DNA of 64,000 nt from Streptomyces sp. NBC_01283. GTDB taxonomy: Bacteria; Actinomycetota; Actinomycetes; Streptomycetales; Streptomycetaceae. The stretch spans positions 8,528,001 to 8,592,000 of the forward strand of contig NZ_CP108430.1 of assembly GCF_041435335.1 (NCBI RefSeq), in the 5' to 3' direction. The notes beneath the pieces are model-generated. The model had not been told where the DNA came from. It saw only the letters and a program-made list of their open reading frames with translations, and did no database searches. A program made the position numbers and the translations under genes. Shown here one piece after another: positions 8,330 through 17,454 of this stretch (positions are counted from its first letter, which is position 1; the number at the start of each line of letters is the position of its first letter).

Positions 8330-8689
8330 CACGCTCCTCCGGTCGTCTCGGGGGCCGGCCGGGCGAAATCCCTCCTTGCTCCGCCCTCCCACCACCCTCC
8401 GCTGTTCCCGCGCCCGCCACCACTCGGGTGATGACGCACAGTGACGTGCCGGACCGACTGCCTGCCTCTCTGGCCTCATGGGTTCCTTTGGTGCTCGGGG
8501 CTCGCTCCCGCGACTGTCGTCCGTCCCTGGTGCCCTGCGAACGGTGACGCACACGTGGGGCGGCCGCCGGGCGTGGGAGCGGCGCCGGGGCGCGGAGGGG
8601 CGCTGATTGCGCCACCGCGGCGTGGGTACGCGGCATGCCTGCCACACCAGCGGAACAGCTGTCGGCACCCCAACCAACGAAAGGGCGCC
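8330..8689. other. Divergent intergenic region
   Basis: A 360-bp noncoding gap between the minus-strand methyltransferase operon and the plus-strand ATP-grasp operon. The only element I can support is the SigB-type promoter at 8604-8628. An open frame crosses the gap ahead of the ATP-grasp start, but its composition and lack of a ribosome site argue against coding. Confidence 0.6.
8604..8628 (+). promoter_or_regulatory. SigB-type stress promoter for ATP-grasp operon
   Basis: GATT (8604-8607), a 15-base spacer and GGGTAC (8623-8628) match the Streptomyces SigB-family consensus GNNT-N14-16-GGGTAY. The predicted transcription start near 8635 leaves a leader of about 55 nt. The -35 element is information-poor, so the call rests mainly on GGGTAC and its position. 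Confidence 0.45.
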
Positions 8690-9994
8690 ATGCCGTACAA
8701 CATCTTCGTTCTCGGCCTCGACGAGACCAATCTGCCGACGCTGCGCGCCGTGCCGAACGCGCAGGAGTACGTCTTCCACCCCCTGCTCACCGTCGACGAA
8801 CTGCAGAGCGGGGAGGTGTCGGTCCCCGGGCTGCTCGCCGAGGCCGAGCGGATCCTCGACGCGTTCGACGGCCACATCGACGCGATCGTCGGCTATTGGG
8901 ACTTCCCCGTCAGCACGCTCGTGCCGATCCTCAGCGAGCGCTACGGGACGCGCAGCACCAGTCTGGACTCCGTGGTCAAGTGCGAGCACAAGTACTGGAG
9001 CCGGCTTGAGCAGCAGAGGGTCACCGACGCGCATCCGCCGTTCGGCCGCGTCGACATGGAGAGCGCCGATCCCAAGCCGCCCGAGGGCATGGACTTCCCG
9101 ATGTGGCTCAAGCCGGCGCTGTCCTACTCATCGGAGCTCGCCTACGGCGTCGGGGACCAGACCGAGTTCACGGAGGCCGCCGACCGCATCCGCGAGGGGA
9201 TGGGGCGCATCGGGCGGCCGTTCGAGGACATACTCGCCCGCGTCGAGCTGCCCCCGGAGATGGCCGACGTCGGCGGGCAGGTGTGCCTGGCCGAAGGCGC
9301 GCTGAACGGCATCCAGGTCGCGGTCGAGGGCTACGTCCACGAGGGCCAGGTCACCGTCTACGGCATCCTCGACTCGATCCAGTACCCCGACTCGTCGTGC
9401 TTCCTGCGCCACCAGTACCCGTCCCGGCTCCCCGAGCCCGTCCTTGAGCGGCTGCGCGACGTATCGGAGCGGGTGATGCGGCAGATCGGCATGGACGCGG
9501 CGACCTTCAGCATCGAGTACTTCTACGATCCACGGTCCGACGAGCTCAACCTGCTGGAGATCAACCCGCGCCACTCCCAGTCCCACGCGGAGATGTTCGA
9601 ATACGTGGACGGTGTGCCCAACCACCACTGCATGCTGAGCCTCGCACTGGGAAGGGATCCCGCACTGCCGCACCGACAGGGCGGGTACGACACGGCGGCC
9701 AAGTGGTACTACCGCTGGTTCGCCGACGCCACCGTCCACGATGTTCCCTCCCGCAAGGACATCGAGAGCATCGAGCGCCGCATCCCCGGAGTGCGCATCG
9801 ACGTGCTCGTCGAGGAGGGGCAGCGCCTGTCGGACGTGTGCGACCAGGACAGCTACAGCTACGAGTTGGCCCACATCTTCACGGGAGGGGAGAACGAGGA
9901 CGACATGCGGGCCAAGTACGACCAGTGCGTGGCGGCCCTGGGCCTCACCTTCGACGAGGCCGAACCGGGCAGCCGCGACACGAAGAACGACTGA
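8690..9994 (+). CDS. ATP-grasp carboxylate-amine ligase-like protein
   Basis: A 434-residue cytoplasmic protein with the ATP-grasp architecture of carbamoyl-phosphate synthase and biotin carboxylase relatives. The N-terminal 110 residues form a pre-ATP-grasp domain (MPYNIFVLGLDETNLPTL). The central part has the nucleotide-lysine region (FPMWLKPALSY) and a glycine-rich segment, and the metal-binding stretch FSIEYFYDP...LNLLEINPR carries the Glu and Asn expected to bind Mg2+. Such enzymes activate a carboxylate as an acyl phosphate and join it to an amine. The C-terminal 90 residues (SRKDIESIERRIPG) are a separate cap. The substrate is unknown. The CocE/NonD hydrolase follows 36 bp downstream and is probably co-transcribed. 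Start chosen by ACGAAAGGG before the ATG. Confidence 0.85.
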   Translation: MPYNIFVLGLDETNLPTLRAVPNAQEYVFHPLLTVDELQSGEVSVPGLLAEAERILDAFDGHIDAIVGYWDFPVSTLVPILSERYGTRSTSLDSVVKCEHKYWSRLEQQRVTDAHPPFGRVDMESADPKPPEGMDFPMWLKPALSYSSELAYGVGDQTEFTEAADRIREGMGRIGRPFEDILARVELPPEMADVGGQVCLAEGALNGIQVAVEGYVHEGQVTVYGILDSIQYPDSSCFLRHQYPSRLPEPVLERLRDVSERVMRQIGMDAATFSIEYFYDPRSDELNLLEINPRHSQSHAEMFEYVDGVPNHHCMLSLALGRDPALPHRQGGYDTAAKWYYRWFADATVHDVPSRKDIESIERRIPGVRIDVLVEEGQRLSDVCDQDSYSYELAHIFTGGENEDDMRAKYDQCVAALGLTFDEAEPGSRDTKND

Positions 9995-10030
9995 ACCAAG
10001 CACCGCCGCAACACGAAGGAGCGAACCGGC

Positions 10031-12121
10031 TTGCGCTATGTGAGCGACCTTCCGTACGAGACAAAGGAAGAGGAGAACGTCTCCATCCCCGCGGCGGACG
10101 GAACCCGCCTCGCGGCCCGCATCTGGCGGCCGACGTCCTCCGACCAGGACCCCGTCCCCGCGATCCTGGAGTACATCCCCTACCGGCAGCGCGACCTGAC
10201 CGCCGAGCGCGACTCCATCCACCACCCCTACATCGCCGGGCACGGCTACGCCTGCGTACGCGTCGACCTGCGCGGCACCGGCGACTCCGAAGGGGTGCTC
10301 AAGGACGAGTACCTGGAGCAGGAACAGACCGACGCCGAGGACATCCTCGCCTGGCTTGCCGAGCAGCCCTGGTGCGACGGCACCACCGGCATGATGGGGA
10401 TCTCCTGGGGCGCCTTCGCCGCCCTCCAGGTCGCCGCGCGGCAGCCGGAGAGCCTGCGCGCCATCGTCATCGCGTCCTTCACCGACGACCGGTACGCCGA
10501 CGACATGCACTACATGGGCGGCGCGCTCCTGTCGGACAACCTCGCCGAGGCGGGCACGATGTTCGCCTACGGCACCTGTCCGCCCGACCCCGCGATGGTG
10601 GGGGACCGGTGGCGCGACATGTGGCACGAGCGCATGGAGGGCACCCGCCCCTGGGTGCTCGAATGGCTCCGGCACCAGCGGCGCGACGACTACTGGCGGC
10701 ACGCCTCGGTCTGCGAGGACTACCAGGCCGTACGCTGCCCCGTCCTCGCGTCGAGCGGCTGGGCGGACGGCTACTCGAACGCCGTGACGCGCCTCCTGGG
10801 CAATCTGGACGTGCCGCGCAAGGGGCTGATCGGCCCCTGGTCCCACAAGTTCCCGCATCTCGGTGAACCGGGCCCCGCCATCGGCTATCTCCAGGAAGTG
10901 GTGCGCTGGTGGGACCACTGGCTGAAGGGCGTCGACAACGGCGTCATGGAAGGACCGATGCTGCGTACGTGGATGCAGGACAGCGTGCCGCCCTCCACGT
11001 CGTACGAGGAACGTCCTGGACGCTGGGTGGGCGAGCCGTCCTGGCCCTCGCCGCACATCACTTCCGTCGTGCGGCGCCTCACCCGGCACGGTCTATCCGA
11101 CCCGGTCTCCGAGACCCACACGACTCCCGAATCCGCCGAGTACACCGAATTCCCGGAAGGGCCGGAGGAAGAGGGAGCGGGTGCGGGCGAGGGGCTCTCC
11201 GTCCAGTCGCCGCTCTCCGTGGGCCAGTTCGGCGGTAAGTGGGCCTCCTACAACGCGCCCCCCGACCTGCCCTACGACCAGCGTGAGGAGGACGGCGGCT
11301 CACTGGTCTTCCAGACCGAGCCGCTGACCGAGCGCACGGAGATCCTCGGCTCGCCCTGCGTCGAACTCGACCTGAGCGTCAGCGAACCCGTCGCGATGGT
11401 CGCGGCCCGCCTGTCCGACGTGGCTCCCGACGGCAGCGCCACCCGCGTCAGCTACGGCCTGCTCAACCTCACCCGCAGCGAGACGCAGAGCGATCCGCGT
11501 CCCCTTGAACCCGGGCGCCGCTACCGCGCGGTCATCCCGCTCAACGGCGTCGCCCAGGCCTTCCCGCCGGGTCACCGCATCCGCGTGTCCCTGTCCACCT
11601 CGTACTGGCCGCTGGCCTGGCCACCGCCCAAGCCGGTGCTCCTGACCGTGTACGAGACGTCGAGCACCCTGACGCTCCCGGTCCGCCCGCTGGCGGAGCC
11701 CGACGCGCTGCCGGACCAGCCCTTCGACGAACCGGAGGGCACGCGGCCCAGGAGCCCCGTCCGGCTGGTCGCCCCCGAGGAACGCTGGCAGGTCAAGCGT
11801 GATCTGGTCGATTACGCCGCGGAGCTGGAGATCGTCAAGGACCGGGGGACGGTGCGTCTTGAGGACATCGGCCTCGACGTCGGCTGCCGGGCCTATGAGC
11901 GCTACACCTCGCTGGCCGAGGACTTCACCTCCGCCACCGGCGAGTCGGCCTGGACGATGTCCTTCCGGCGCGACGACTGGGACGTACGGGTGGAGACCCG
12001 CACGGTACTCAGCTGTGACGAGGACCAGTTCCGGGTGGACGCCACCCTGGACGGTTACGAGGGTGACCGGAGGGTTTTCTCGCGCACCTGGAATGAAACG
12101 GTGCCCCGCGACTTGCTGTGA
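10031..12121 (+). CDS. CocE/NonD-family serine hydrolase (X-Pro dipeptidyl-peptidase-like)
   Basis: A 696-residue alpha/beta hydrolase of the S15/CocE type. The nucleophile elbow is GISWGAFA (about residue 122); the acid is probably in SSGWADGYSN and the His in GPWSHKFPH, all in normal order. After the hydrolase core comes the jelly-roll domain of the X-Pro dipeptidyl-peptidase C-terminal family (residues 310-560), then about 130 extra residues. There is no signal peptide, so it acts in the cytoplasm. It starts with TTG at 10031, supported by GAAGGAG nine bases upstream. Relatives cleave proline dipeptides, cocaine-type esters or acyl groups. Linkage to the ATP-grasp ligase suggests it hydrolyses or trims the ligase product, which is inference. 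Confidence 0.85.
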   Translation: MRYVSDLPYETKEEENVSIPAADGTRLAARIWRPTSSDQDPVPAILEYIPYRQRDLTAERDSIHHPYIAGHGYACVRVDLRGTGDSEGVLKDEYLEQEQTDAEDILAWLAEQPWCDGTTGMMGISWGAFAALQVAARQPESLRAIVIASFTDDRYADDMHYMGGALLSDNLAEAGTMFAYGTCPPDPAMVGDRWRDMWHERMEGTRPWVLEWLRHQRRDDYWRHASVCEDYQAVRCPVLASSGWADGYSNAVTRLLGNLDVPRKGLIGPWSHKFPHLGEPGPAIGYLQEVVRWWDHWLKGVDNGVMEGPMLRTWMQDSVPPSTSYEERPGRWVGEPSWPSPHITSVVRRLTRHGLSDPVSETHTTPESAEYTEFPEGPEEEGAGAGEGLSVQSPLSVGQFGGKWASYNAPPDLPYDQREEDGGSLVFQTEPLTERTEILGSPCVELDLSVSEPVAMVAARLSDVAPDGSATRVSYGLLNLTRSETQSDPRPLEPGRRYRAVIPLNGVAQAFPPGHRIRVSLSTSYWPLAWPPPKPVLLTVYETSSTLTLPVRPLAEPDALPDQPFDEPEGTRPRSPVRLVAPEERWQVKRDLVDYAAELEIVKDRGTVRLEDIGLDVGCRAYERYTSLAEDFTSATGESAWTMSFRRDDWDVRVETRTVLSCDEDQFRVDATLDGYEGDRRVFSRTWNETVPRDLL

Positions 12122-12175
12122 CATCAAGGTGAAGCCACGGCGGAACCGGACTTGGTGAGTCGGCCGGAAGTTTCT

Positions 12176-12200
12176 GTTTGGCCCCTTTCCGGCAGGGCAC
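12176..12200 (+). promoter_or_regulatory. Possible imperfect SigB-type promoter
   Basis: GTTT (12176-12179), a 15-base spacer and GGGCAC (12195-12200) differ by one base from the SigB-type consensus. It lies 80 bp before a PRC-barrel gene of a type often stress-induced. Weak evidence. Confidence 0.25.
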
Positions 12201-12279
12201 CCGATGCGTTGGAGGTTGATCATCTCCTCCCGCTATGCGAATCCCTGCGTTTCAGGGAAAACCAATTGAGGAGTTCTCG

Positions 12280-12636
12280 ATGAGCAACGAAATCTGGAGC
12301 TACGCTCCCACCGCCGGGCACGGCCCGGACGCCGATCTGACGGGCTACAAGGTCGAGGCCGCGGACGGCCACATCGGCAAGGTCGACAAGCACTCGAACG
12401 AGGTCGCCAACCAGTACATCGTGGTCGACACCGGAGTGTGGATCTTCGGCAAGGAGGTGCTGCTGCCCGCGAGCACCGTCACCGCCATCGACCACGAGGC
12501 GCGGAAGATCCTGGTCTCGCGCACCAAGGACCAGATCAAGGACGCGCCCGAGTTCGACAAGGAGAAGCACCTGGGCGACCCGGCCTACCGTGACCAGCTC
12601 GGCGGCTACTACGGCGGTCTGGGCCCGGGCCACTGA
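12280..12636 (+). CDS. PRC-barrel domain protein
   Basis: A 118-residue soluble protein. Residues 15-85 form one PRC-barrel domain (DLTGYKVEAADGHIGKVDKH, YIVVDTGVWIFGKEVLLPA, TVTAIDHEARKILVS), a fold shared with the H subunit of photosynthetic reaction centres and RimM. The C-terminal 35 residues (DAPEFDKEKHLGD through GGYYGGLGPGH) are Gly/Tyr-rich. Stand-alone copies are common in Streptomyces and often belong to general stress regulons; the molecular role is unknown. GAGGAG precedes the chosen ATG, which removes 15 upstream residues. A perfect hairpin follows the gene. Confidence 0.85.
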   Translation: MSNEIWSYAPTAGHGPDADLTGYKVEAADGHIGKVDKHSNEVANQYIVVDTGVWIFGKEVLLPASTVTAIDHEARKILVSRTKDQIKDAPEFDKEKHLGDPAYRDQLGGYYGGLGPGH

Positions 12637-12674
12637 CCCGCGCCGGGGCGTGAATTCACCGCCCCACTGACCCC

Positions 12675-12711
12675 AATGGCGTCCGAGGCATCAAGTGCCT
12701 CGGACGCCATT
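12675..12711 (+). terminator. Hairpin terminator after PRC-barrel gene
   Basis: A perfect 16-bp inverted repeat (12675-12690 with 12696-12711; arm AATGGCGTCCGAGGCA) around a 5-nt loop, 38 bp after the stop codon. Confidence 0.8.
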
Positions 12712-12906
12712 CGGCATTTACGGGACTGTGGCATCGAATCCCTGGATCGAATACGAATCAGTGTCAGCTTTACCGTCGGCCTCATCTGTAGCCATTCAGC
12801 CTCAGCCTTTCGAGAGAGCGCTGCAGGGGCGATCAGGGGGCAGTCAGGGGTGGATTCGGGGTGATCCCTGATGGCGGGCGGGATCGGCTTCGACAGGATG
12901 ATCTCC

Positions 12907-14091
12907 ATGACATCGAATCCCCCCTCGCGCCGGTCCTTGGTCGGTGGAGCCCTGGCCGGGGCGCTTCTCGCGGCGACACCGGCCACCGTGGCCCGGGCAG
13001 CCGCGAAGCCCACCGGCTCGGTCGGCACCGTCGACGACGCCGCGCTCCCGCCGCTCGATCCGGACAGGCTGCGGGCGGCCGTCTCCGATCTCACCCGTCC
13101 ACCGGCGACGTCCTCGCAGTTGTGGGTCGCCGGTTCGGAGGGCTCGTGGCACGGCTCCGCAGGCGTGGCCGACCTCGCCAGTGGCCGTGCCGTGAAGGCC
13201 TACGACAAAATCCGCGCGGGCAGCATCACCAAGGTGTTCCTCGCCTGCGTCGTCCTGCAACTGGCCGCCCGGCACCGGGTGGAGCTCGACGCCGCGATCG
13301 GGCGGTATCTTCCGGGACTGCTCCCACGGGAGTCCGCCCGCATCACCGTGGCGCAGCTCCTGAACCACACCAGCGGGCTGCCCGATCACCAGGGGCTGCC
13401 TGAGACCGACACTCCTGAGGAGGTCCTCCGGCACAGATTCGACCAGTGGACGCCGGAGGAGTTGGTGGGGACAGTCACCCAGAGTCCGCTCAAGTTCGCG
13501 CCGGGCACCAAGCAGGAGTACCGGGGCATCAACTACGTCCTGCTGGCTCTGCTCGTCGAGCGGCTGTGCGGCCGGAGCTACGGAGACGTGATCGACGAGC
13601 GCGTGCTGCGCCCACTGGGGCTCGCACGGACGGTGATACCGGGCGACGACGTACGGCTGCACGGCTCCCACGTGCGCGGATATCTGCGGATGTCCGACGG
13701 ATCGCTGCGGGACGTCACCGTCTGCAATCCGTCGTCGAGTTGGGGCGAGGGCGAGCTGGTCTCGACCGTCGACGACCTGTCCCGGTTCCTGGAAGCACTG
13801 TTCCGCGGCGCGCTGTTGCCGTCACCCGCCATGGAGAAGCTGTTCACCCTGCCACCCGTCGACGTGCGCATGCTGGACGGCAGCCCGGCGCGCTACAGCC
13901 TGGGACTGCAGAAGGCCACGGTGAACGGCGTGACCTTCTGGGGGAAGACAGGCGAGTGGTACGGCTACCGCACCCGGATCTTCTCCACGCGCGATCAGCG
14001 GCGCCGCTTCGTCCTCTCGTACACCCCCACCCCGCTGAACGCCCGGGAGGACATGACCGAACGGGTCGTCGCAGCGCTTACGGGCGCATGA
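12907..14091 (+). CDS. Secreted beta-lactamase-fold serine hydrolase
   Basis: A 394-residue exported protein of the serine beta-lactamase / D-Ala-D-Ala carboxypeptidase family (class C type). The twin-arginine-like SRRSLVGGALAGALLA signal is followed by the catalytic domain. The S-x-x-K motif is SITK (about residue 106) and the third motif is KTG in WGKTGEWYG. The usual Y-x-N motif is altered: the aligned site reads EYRGINY, with Gly where Asn is expected, so activity or specificity may differ. It probably acts on cell-wall peptides or esters outside the cell. ATG 12907 is preferred over 12898 and 12871 for ribosome-site spacing, though all are possible. Compare the relative at 41720, which keeps YSN. 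Confidence 0.8.
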   Translation: MTSNPPSRRSLVGGALAGALLAATPATVARAAAKPTGSVGTVDDAALPPLDPDRLRAAVSDLTRPPATSSQLWVAGSEGSWHGSAGVADLASGRAVKAYDKIRAGSITKVFLACVVLQLAARHRVELDAAIGRYLPGLLPRESARITVAQLLNHTSGLPDHQGLPETDTPEEVLRHRFDQWTPEELVGTVTQSPLKFAPGTKQEYRGINYVLLALLVERLCGRSYGDVIDERVLRPLGLARTVIPGDDVRLHGSHVRGYLRMSDGSLRDVTVCNPSSSWGEGELVSTVDDLSRFLEALFRGALLPSPAMEKLFTLPPVDVRMLDGSPARYSLGLQKATVNGVTFWGKTGEWYGYRTRIFSTRDQRRRFVLSYTPTPLNAREDMTERVVAALTGA

Positions 14092-14111
14092 CCGCCGCCA
14101 GGGCTTGTCGT

Positions 14112-14645
14112 TCAGTCGACGTGGGCGGCGATGGCCCGCGCGCACTCCAGGGATTCGGTGCGCGTCGTGTCCACTTCCATGTCGTAGAGCACGCCGCGGT
14201 GGACCATCTCGGCCTGGGAGGCGGCCATCCCTGCGATCCGGTCGCCCCGCGCCGTCTCCCGGCCCGCGGCGACCGCGCTGTCACAGCGGACGCCGACCCA
14301 CAGCACCCCCAGATCACCGAGTGCCTTCTGCCACCGGGCCTGGGACGCCGCACCGCCGAGGAAGACCTCGTCGACCACGACCCGGGCTCCGGCACGGGCC
14401 ATCGCCGCGATCCCCTCGATCCACGCCGCTTCCAGCGTCCGGAATTCGGGGCCGACGGTGACCTCGCCGTCCGCGGCGAACTCGATTCCCTCCGACGCGG
14501 TCCGCATGGACGCGGGCATCGCGTCGACCAGCGTGTCGCAGCCGAAGGCCAGCCACGGATCCGGCAGCACCGCCTGCAGGCACCGCACGATGCCGGACTT
14601 CCCGGAGCTGGACCCGCCGTTGAGAACGATCACTTGAGTCGTCAC
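14112..14645 (-). CDS. Chloramphenicol phosphotransferase-like kinase
   Basis: A 177-residue P-loop protein starting GTG ([11 protein letters not shown]). The Walker A motif is GGSSSGKSG at residues 9-17; DTLVDAMP (about 40) and VVVDEVFL (about 90) match the CPT-like family, which phosphorylates small-molecule hydroxyls with ATP. Characterised members inactivate chloramphenicol, but most genomic homologues have no proven substrate. The ribosome site is weak. It converges on the serine hydrolase with a 20-bp gap. Resistance cannot be claimed from sequence alone. Confidence 0.75.
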   Translation of the reverse strand: MTTQVIVLNGGSSSGKSGIVRCLQAVLPDPWLAFGCDTLVDAMPASMRTASEGIEFAADGEVTVGPEFRTLEAAWIEGIAAMARAGARVVVDEVFLGGAASQARWQKALGDLGVLWVGVRCDSAVAAGRETARGDRIAGMAASQAEMVHRGVLYDMEVDTTRTESLECARAIAAHVD

Positions 14646-14725
14646 CGCGCCACAGTAAGAGCATCGCGGCACCGCGGGAAACGGATTTCGACGGCCCCGG
14701 TCGGGATACGTGGACGGTGTCCGGG

Positions 14726-15139
14726 TCAGCCCGTGGCGTCGTACGGGCTGATGCGGCGGTACGCGGCGCGCGCGTGCAGCACGCGTCCCGCCGTCGTGCC
14801 GACAAGAGCCGCGGCCAGCAGGCACGTGATCCACTGGGGATCGCGGTGCCCGGCCCAGGAGATCTCCCCGGTGGGGTGTGTGGCGAAGACATTGAGGAGC
14901 GCCCAGCACAACAGGGCCGTCCCCGGTGCCGCGACGAAACGGCCCCGCAGTCCGAGCAGCGCGGCCAGAACGGAGAGAGCCGCGAGCGCGATCCCGGTGC
15001 GGTCGAGCGCACCGAGCAGATCGAGCACGGTCACCAGGACGAAGGCGCCCGCATACGCTCCCGTCCAGATGAAGGGTGTGGCCACAGGTTCGGGAACGAC
15101 CCGCACGCCTTTGGCGATGTACCGCCACTCCACCACCAT
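14726..15139 (-). CDS. Small integral membrane protein
   Basis: A 137-residue protein of unknown function. Four hydrophobic segments are visible: [51 protein letters not shown] and [18 protein letters not shown], giving a four-helix membrane topology. The ATG at 15139 has a strong ribosome site (GGGGAGGAATCC). No known family motif was recognised. It lies between the CPT-like kinase and a MerR gene, all on the minus strand, but the gaps are large enough for separate promoters. Confidence 0.7.
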   Translation of the reverse strand: MVVEWRYIAKGVRVVPEPVATPFIWTGAYAGAFVLVTVLDLLGALDRTGIALAALSVLAALLGLRGRFVAAPGTALLCWALLNVFATHPTGEISWAGHRDPQWITCLLAAALVGTTAGRVLHARAAYRRISPYDATG

Positions 15140-15426
15140 GGATTCCTCCCCACCGCCGGTCCGCCGGAGCGCCGCTGCCCCGGGGACGTCCGTGACCGGC
15201 GCCTCCCGCAACGAGACCGACGCACCCGGTGATCAGGCACGGGTGTGGTCTCGGGCAGATTGTCGCACCACATCCGATGCCCGCCGCCCGGATCCGCGGA
15301 CACCGCCCGGGGCGGTCTCACGGTTCGTCGTGTCCGCGTCATAATTCCCGGATGGGCCTCGTCTCGCCTCCCGAGCCCTCCGCGGCGCGACCAGAGACTT
15401 CATCGAGCAGCGGCCCCGCGCGGGCT

Positions 15427-15810
15427 TCACGAGGAATGGGCCGCCATTCCGTCTATCCCCAGCCCCTGTTGATGACGGACCTGGTGCGCGCCTACGCCGG
15501 CCGGGCGGGCGGCGACATCACACATCCGCGCCACCAGCTCCTCGCGCTGCGCGGGCGCCAGCTCATCGCCGCACTCAAGGTGGTCGGTGGTGCCGAGCAG
15601 ATCGCGCATCTCGTCCAGCGTGAAACCGAGTGGTTTCATGCGGCGGATGACCACCAGGCGGGCCACGTCGTCCTCGGTGTAAAGACGGAAGCCGCCCTGG
15701 GAACGGGCCGAAGGGATGACCAGGCCGACGTCCTCGTAATGACGGATCGTGCGCGGCGACAGCTCGGTCCGTGCGGCGACCTCACCGGTCTGCAGGTGCT
15801 CGCTGCCCAC
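15427..15810 (-). CDS. MerR-family regulator of the SulP transporter
   Basis: A 127-residue regulator. The N-terminal winged HTH is classic MerR (LQTGEVAARTELSPRTIRHY, then DVGLVIPSARSQGGFRLYTE, residues 5-45) with the second helix pair VVIRRMKPLGFTLDEMRDLL. The expected long dimerisation coil is short: after EELVARMCDVAARP the sequence becomes atypical and stops, so the C-terminus may be truncated. It is divergent from the SulP transporter with a 138-bp shared promoter region, the common MerR-SulP arrangement, so SulP is the probable target. No metal-binding Cys cluster is visible. Confidence 0.8.
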   Translation of the reverse strand: MGSEHLQTGEVAARTELSPRTIRHYEDVGLVIPSARSQGGFRLYTEDDVARLVVIRRMKPLGFTLDEMRDLLGTTDHLECGDELAPAQREELVARMCDVAARPAGVGAHQVRHQQGLGIDGMAAHSS

Positions 15811-15853
15811 GCGCCCGGCCTTCCCCGTCAGTCATCGGGGCCGTCGCGGCCAC

Positions 15854-15879
15854 CCTCAATCTCTACCGTAACGTTGGGG
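15854..15879. promoter_or_regulatory. Imperfect dyad, possible MerR operator
   Basis: CCTCAA (15854-15859) and TTGGGG (15874-15879) form a near-inverted repeat with a 14-base centre, located between the divergent MerR and SulP genes. MerR proteins bind dyads of this size between -35 and -10. Weak evidence; the arms have one mismatch. Confidence 0.3.
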
Positions 15880-15948
15880 TCCTCCCCCTTCTTTTTCCGC
15901 ACGCCCCGGGTGACGCCAGGCGCTGCCCGAGCACGACAGGTACCTCTC

Positions 15949-17454
15949 TTGTCCACGTCCGCACTGTCCCCGGCCGCCCGGCTGCGTGGCCTGCGCCCCG
16001 ACTGGCTGTCCGACCCGAAGGTCTGGCGCACCGAGGTGCTCGCCGGTCTGGTGGTCGCGCTCGCGCTGATCCCCGAGGCGATCTCCTTCTCGATCATCGC
16101 CGGGGTCGACCCCGCGATCGGCCTGTTCGCCTCCTGCACCATGGCCGTGACGATCTCGATCGTCGGCGGACGCCGCGCGATGATCTCCGCGGCGACCGGC
16201 GCCGTGGCCCTGGTCATCGCCCCGCTCAACCGCGAGCACGGCCTCGGCTATCTGGTCGCCGCCGTCATCCTGGCCGGGGTCTTCCAGATCGTCCTGGGCG
16301 CGGTCGGCGTCGCCAAGCTGATGCGCTTCGTGCCCCGCAGCGTGATGGTCGGATTCGTCAACTCCCTCGCCATCCTGATCTTCATGGCACAGGTCCCCGA
16401 GATGCACGACGTGCCCTGGCCCGTCTACCCGCTGATCGCGGGCGGGCTCGCCCTCATGGTGTTCTTCCCGAAGATCACCAAGGCGATCCCGGCGCCGCTC
16501 GCGTCCATCGTGATCCTCACGGTGATCACGGTCGCCGCCGGAATCGCGGTGCCGACCGTGGGCGACAAGGGCGAGCTGCCGTCCTCCTTGCCGGTGCCGG
16601 GCCTGCCCGATGTGCCGTTCACGATGGACACGTTGACGACCGTCGCGCCCTACGCGCTCGCCATGGCGCTGGTCGGTCTGATGGAGTCCCTGATGACCGC
16701 GAAGCTCGTCGACGACATCACCGACACCCGCTCCTCGAAGACCCGTGAGTCCATCGGCCAGGGCATCGCCAACATCGTCACCGGCTTCTTCGGCGGCATG
16801 GGCGGCTGCGCCATGATCGGCCAGACGATGATCAACGTGAAGGTGTCCGGCGCCCGTACCCGCCTGTCGACCTTCCTCGCGGGCGCGTTCCTGATGGTCC
16901 TGTGCATCGTCTTCGGACCTGTCGTCTCCGACATTCCCATGGCCGCGCTGGTCGCCGTGATGGTGATGGTCTGCTTCGCGACCTTCGACTGGCACTCCAT
17001 CGCGCCGAAGACGCTGCGACGGATGCCCGCCGGCGAGATCACGGTCATGGTCGTCACGGTGGCGTGCGTGGTCGCCACGCACAACCTCGCCGTCGGCGTG
17101 GTCGCGGGCTCGGTCACCGCGATGGTCATCTTCGCCAAGCGCGTCGCCCACTTCGCCCAGGTCACCGCCGTCACTGCCCCTGACGGTGGCAGCGTGAGCT
17201 ACTCCGTCACCGGCGAGCTGTTCTTCGCCTCCGCCAACGATCTCGTCGGACGGTTCGACTACGCCGGTGATCCCGACCAGGTCGTCATCGACCTGACGGC
17301 CGCGCACATCTGGGACGCCTCGTCCGTCGCCGCCCTCGACGCGATCGAGACCAAGTACGCGCAGCGCGGCAAGACGGTGGAGATCATCGGCTTGAACAGG
17401 CCGAGTGCCCAGCTCCACGAGAAGCTCAGCGGCGAACTCACCGGCGGCCATTGA
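15949..17454 (+). CDS. SulP-family anion transporter with STAS domain
   Basis: A 501-residue inner-membrane transporter. About ten to twelve hydrophobic segments follow the signature start (WRTEVLAGLVVALALIPEAI, FSIIAGVDPAIGLFAS), and the C-terminal 100 residues form a cytoplasmic STAS domain (VVIDLTAAHIWDASSVAALD). SulP proteins carry sulfate, bicarbonate or organic anions by symport; specificity cannot be read here. The likely start is TTG at 15949, with AGG eight bases upstream; the much longer upstream frame crosses the MerR gene and is noncoding. Regulation by the divergent MerR protein is likely. Confidence 0.87.
   Translation: MSTSALSPAARLRGLRPDWLSDPKVWRTEVLAGLVVALALIPEAISFSIIAGVDPAIGLFASCTMAVTISIVGGRRAMISAATGAVALVIAPLNREHGLGYLVAAVILAGVFQIVLGAVGVAKLMRFVPRSVMVGFVNSLAILIFMAQVPEMHDVPWPVYPLIAGGLALMVFFPKITKAIPAPLASIVILTVITVAAGIAVPTVGDKGELPSSLPVPGLPDVPFTMDTLTTVAPYALAMALVGLMESLMTAKLVDDITDTRSSKTRESIGQGIANIVTGFFGGMGGCAMIGQTMINVKVSGARTRLSTFLAGAFLMVLCIVFGPVVSDIPMAALVAVMVMVCFATFDWHSIAPKTLRRMPAGEITVMVVTVACVVATHNLAVGVVAGSVTAMVIFAKRVAHFAQVTAVTAPDGGSVSYSVTGELFFASANDLVGRFDYAGDPDQVVIDLTAAHIWDASSVAALDAIETKYAQRGKTVEIIGLNRPSAQLHEKLSGELTGGH

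Noticed and set aside
9128..11089. A 653-codon minus-strand ORF opposite the ATP-grasp and CocE genes
   Set aside because: Codon use and low-complexity composition mark it as an antisense shadow of two well-supported genes.
14112..14645. Calling the CPT-like kinase a chloramphenicol resistance gene
   Set aside because: The family is broad and substrate residues cannot be verified from sequence alone.
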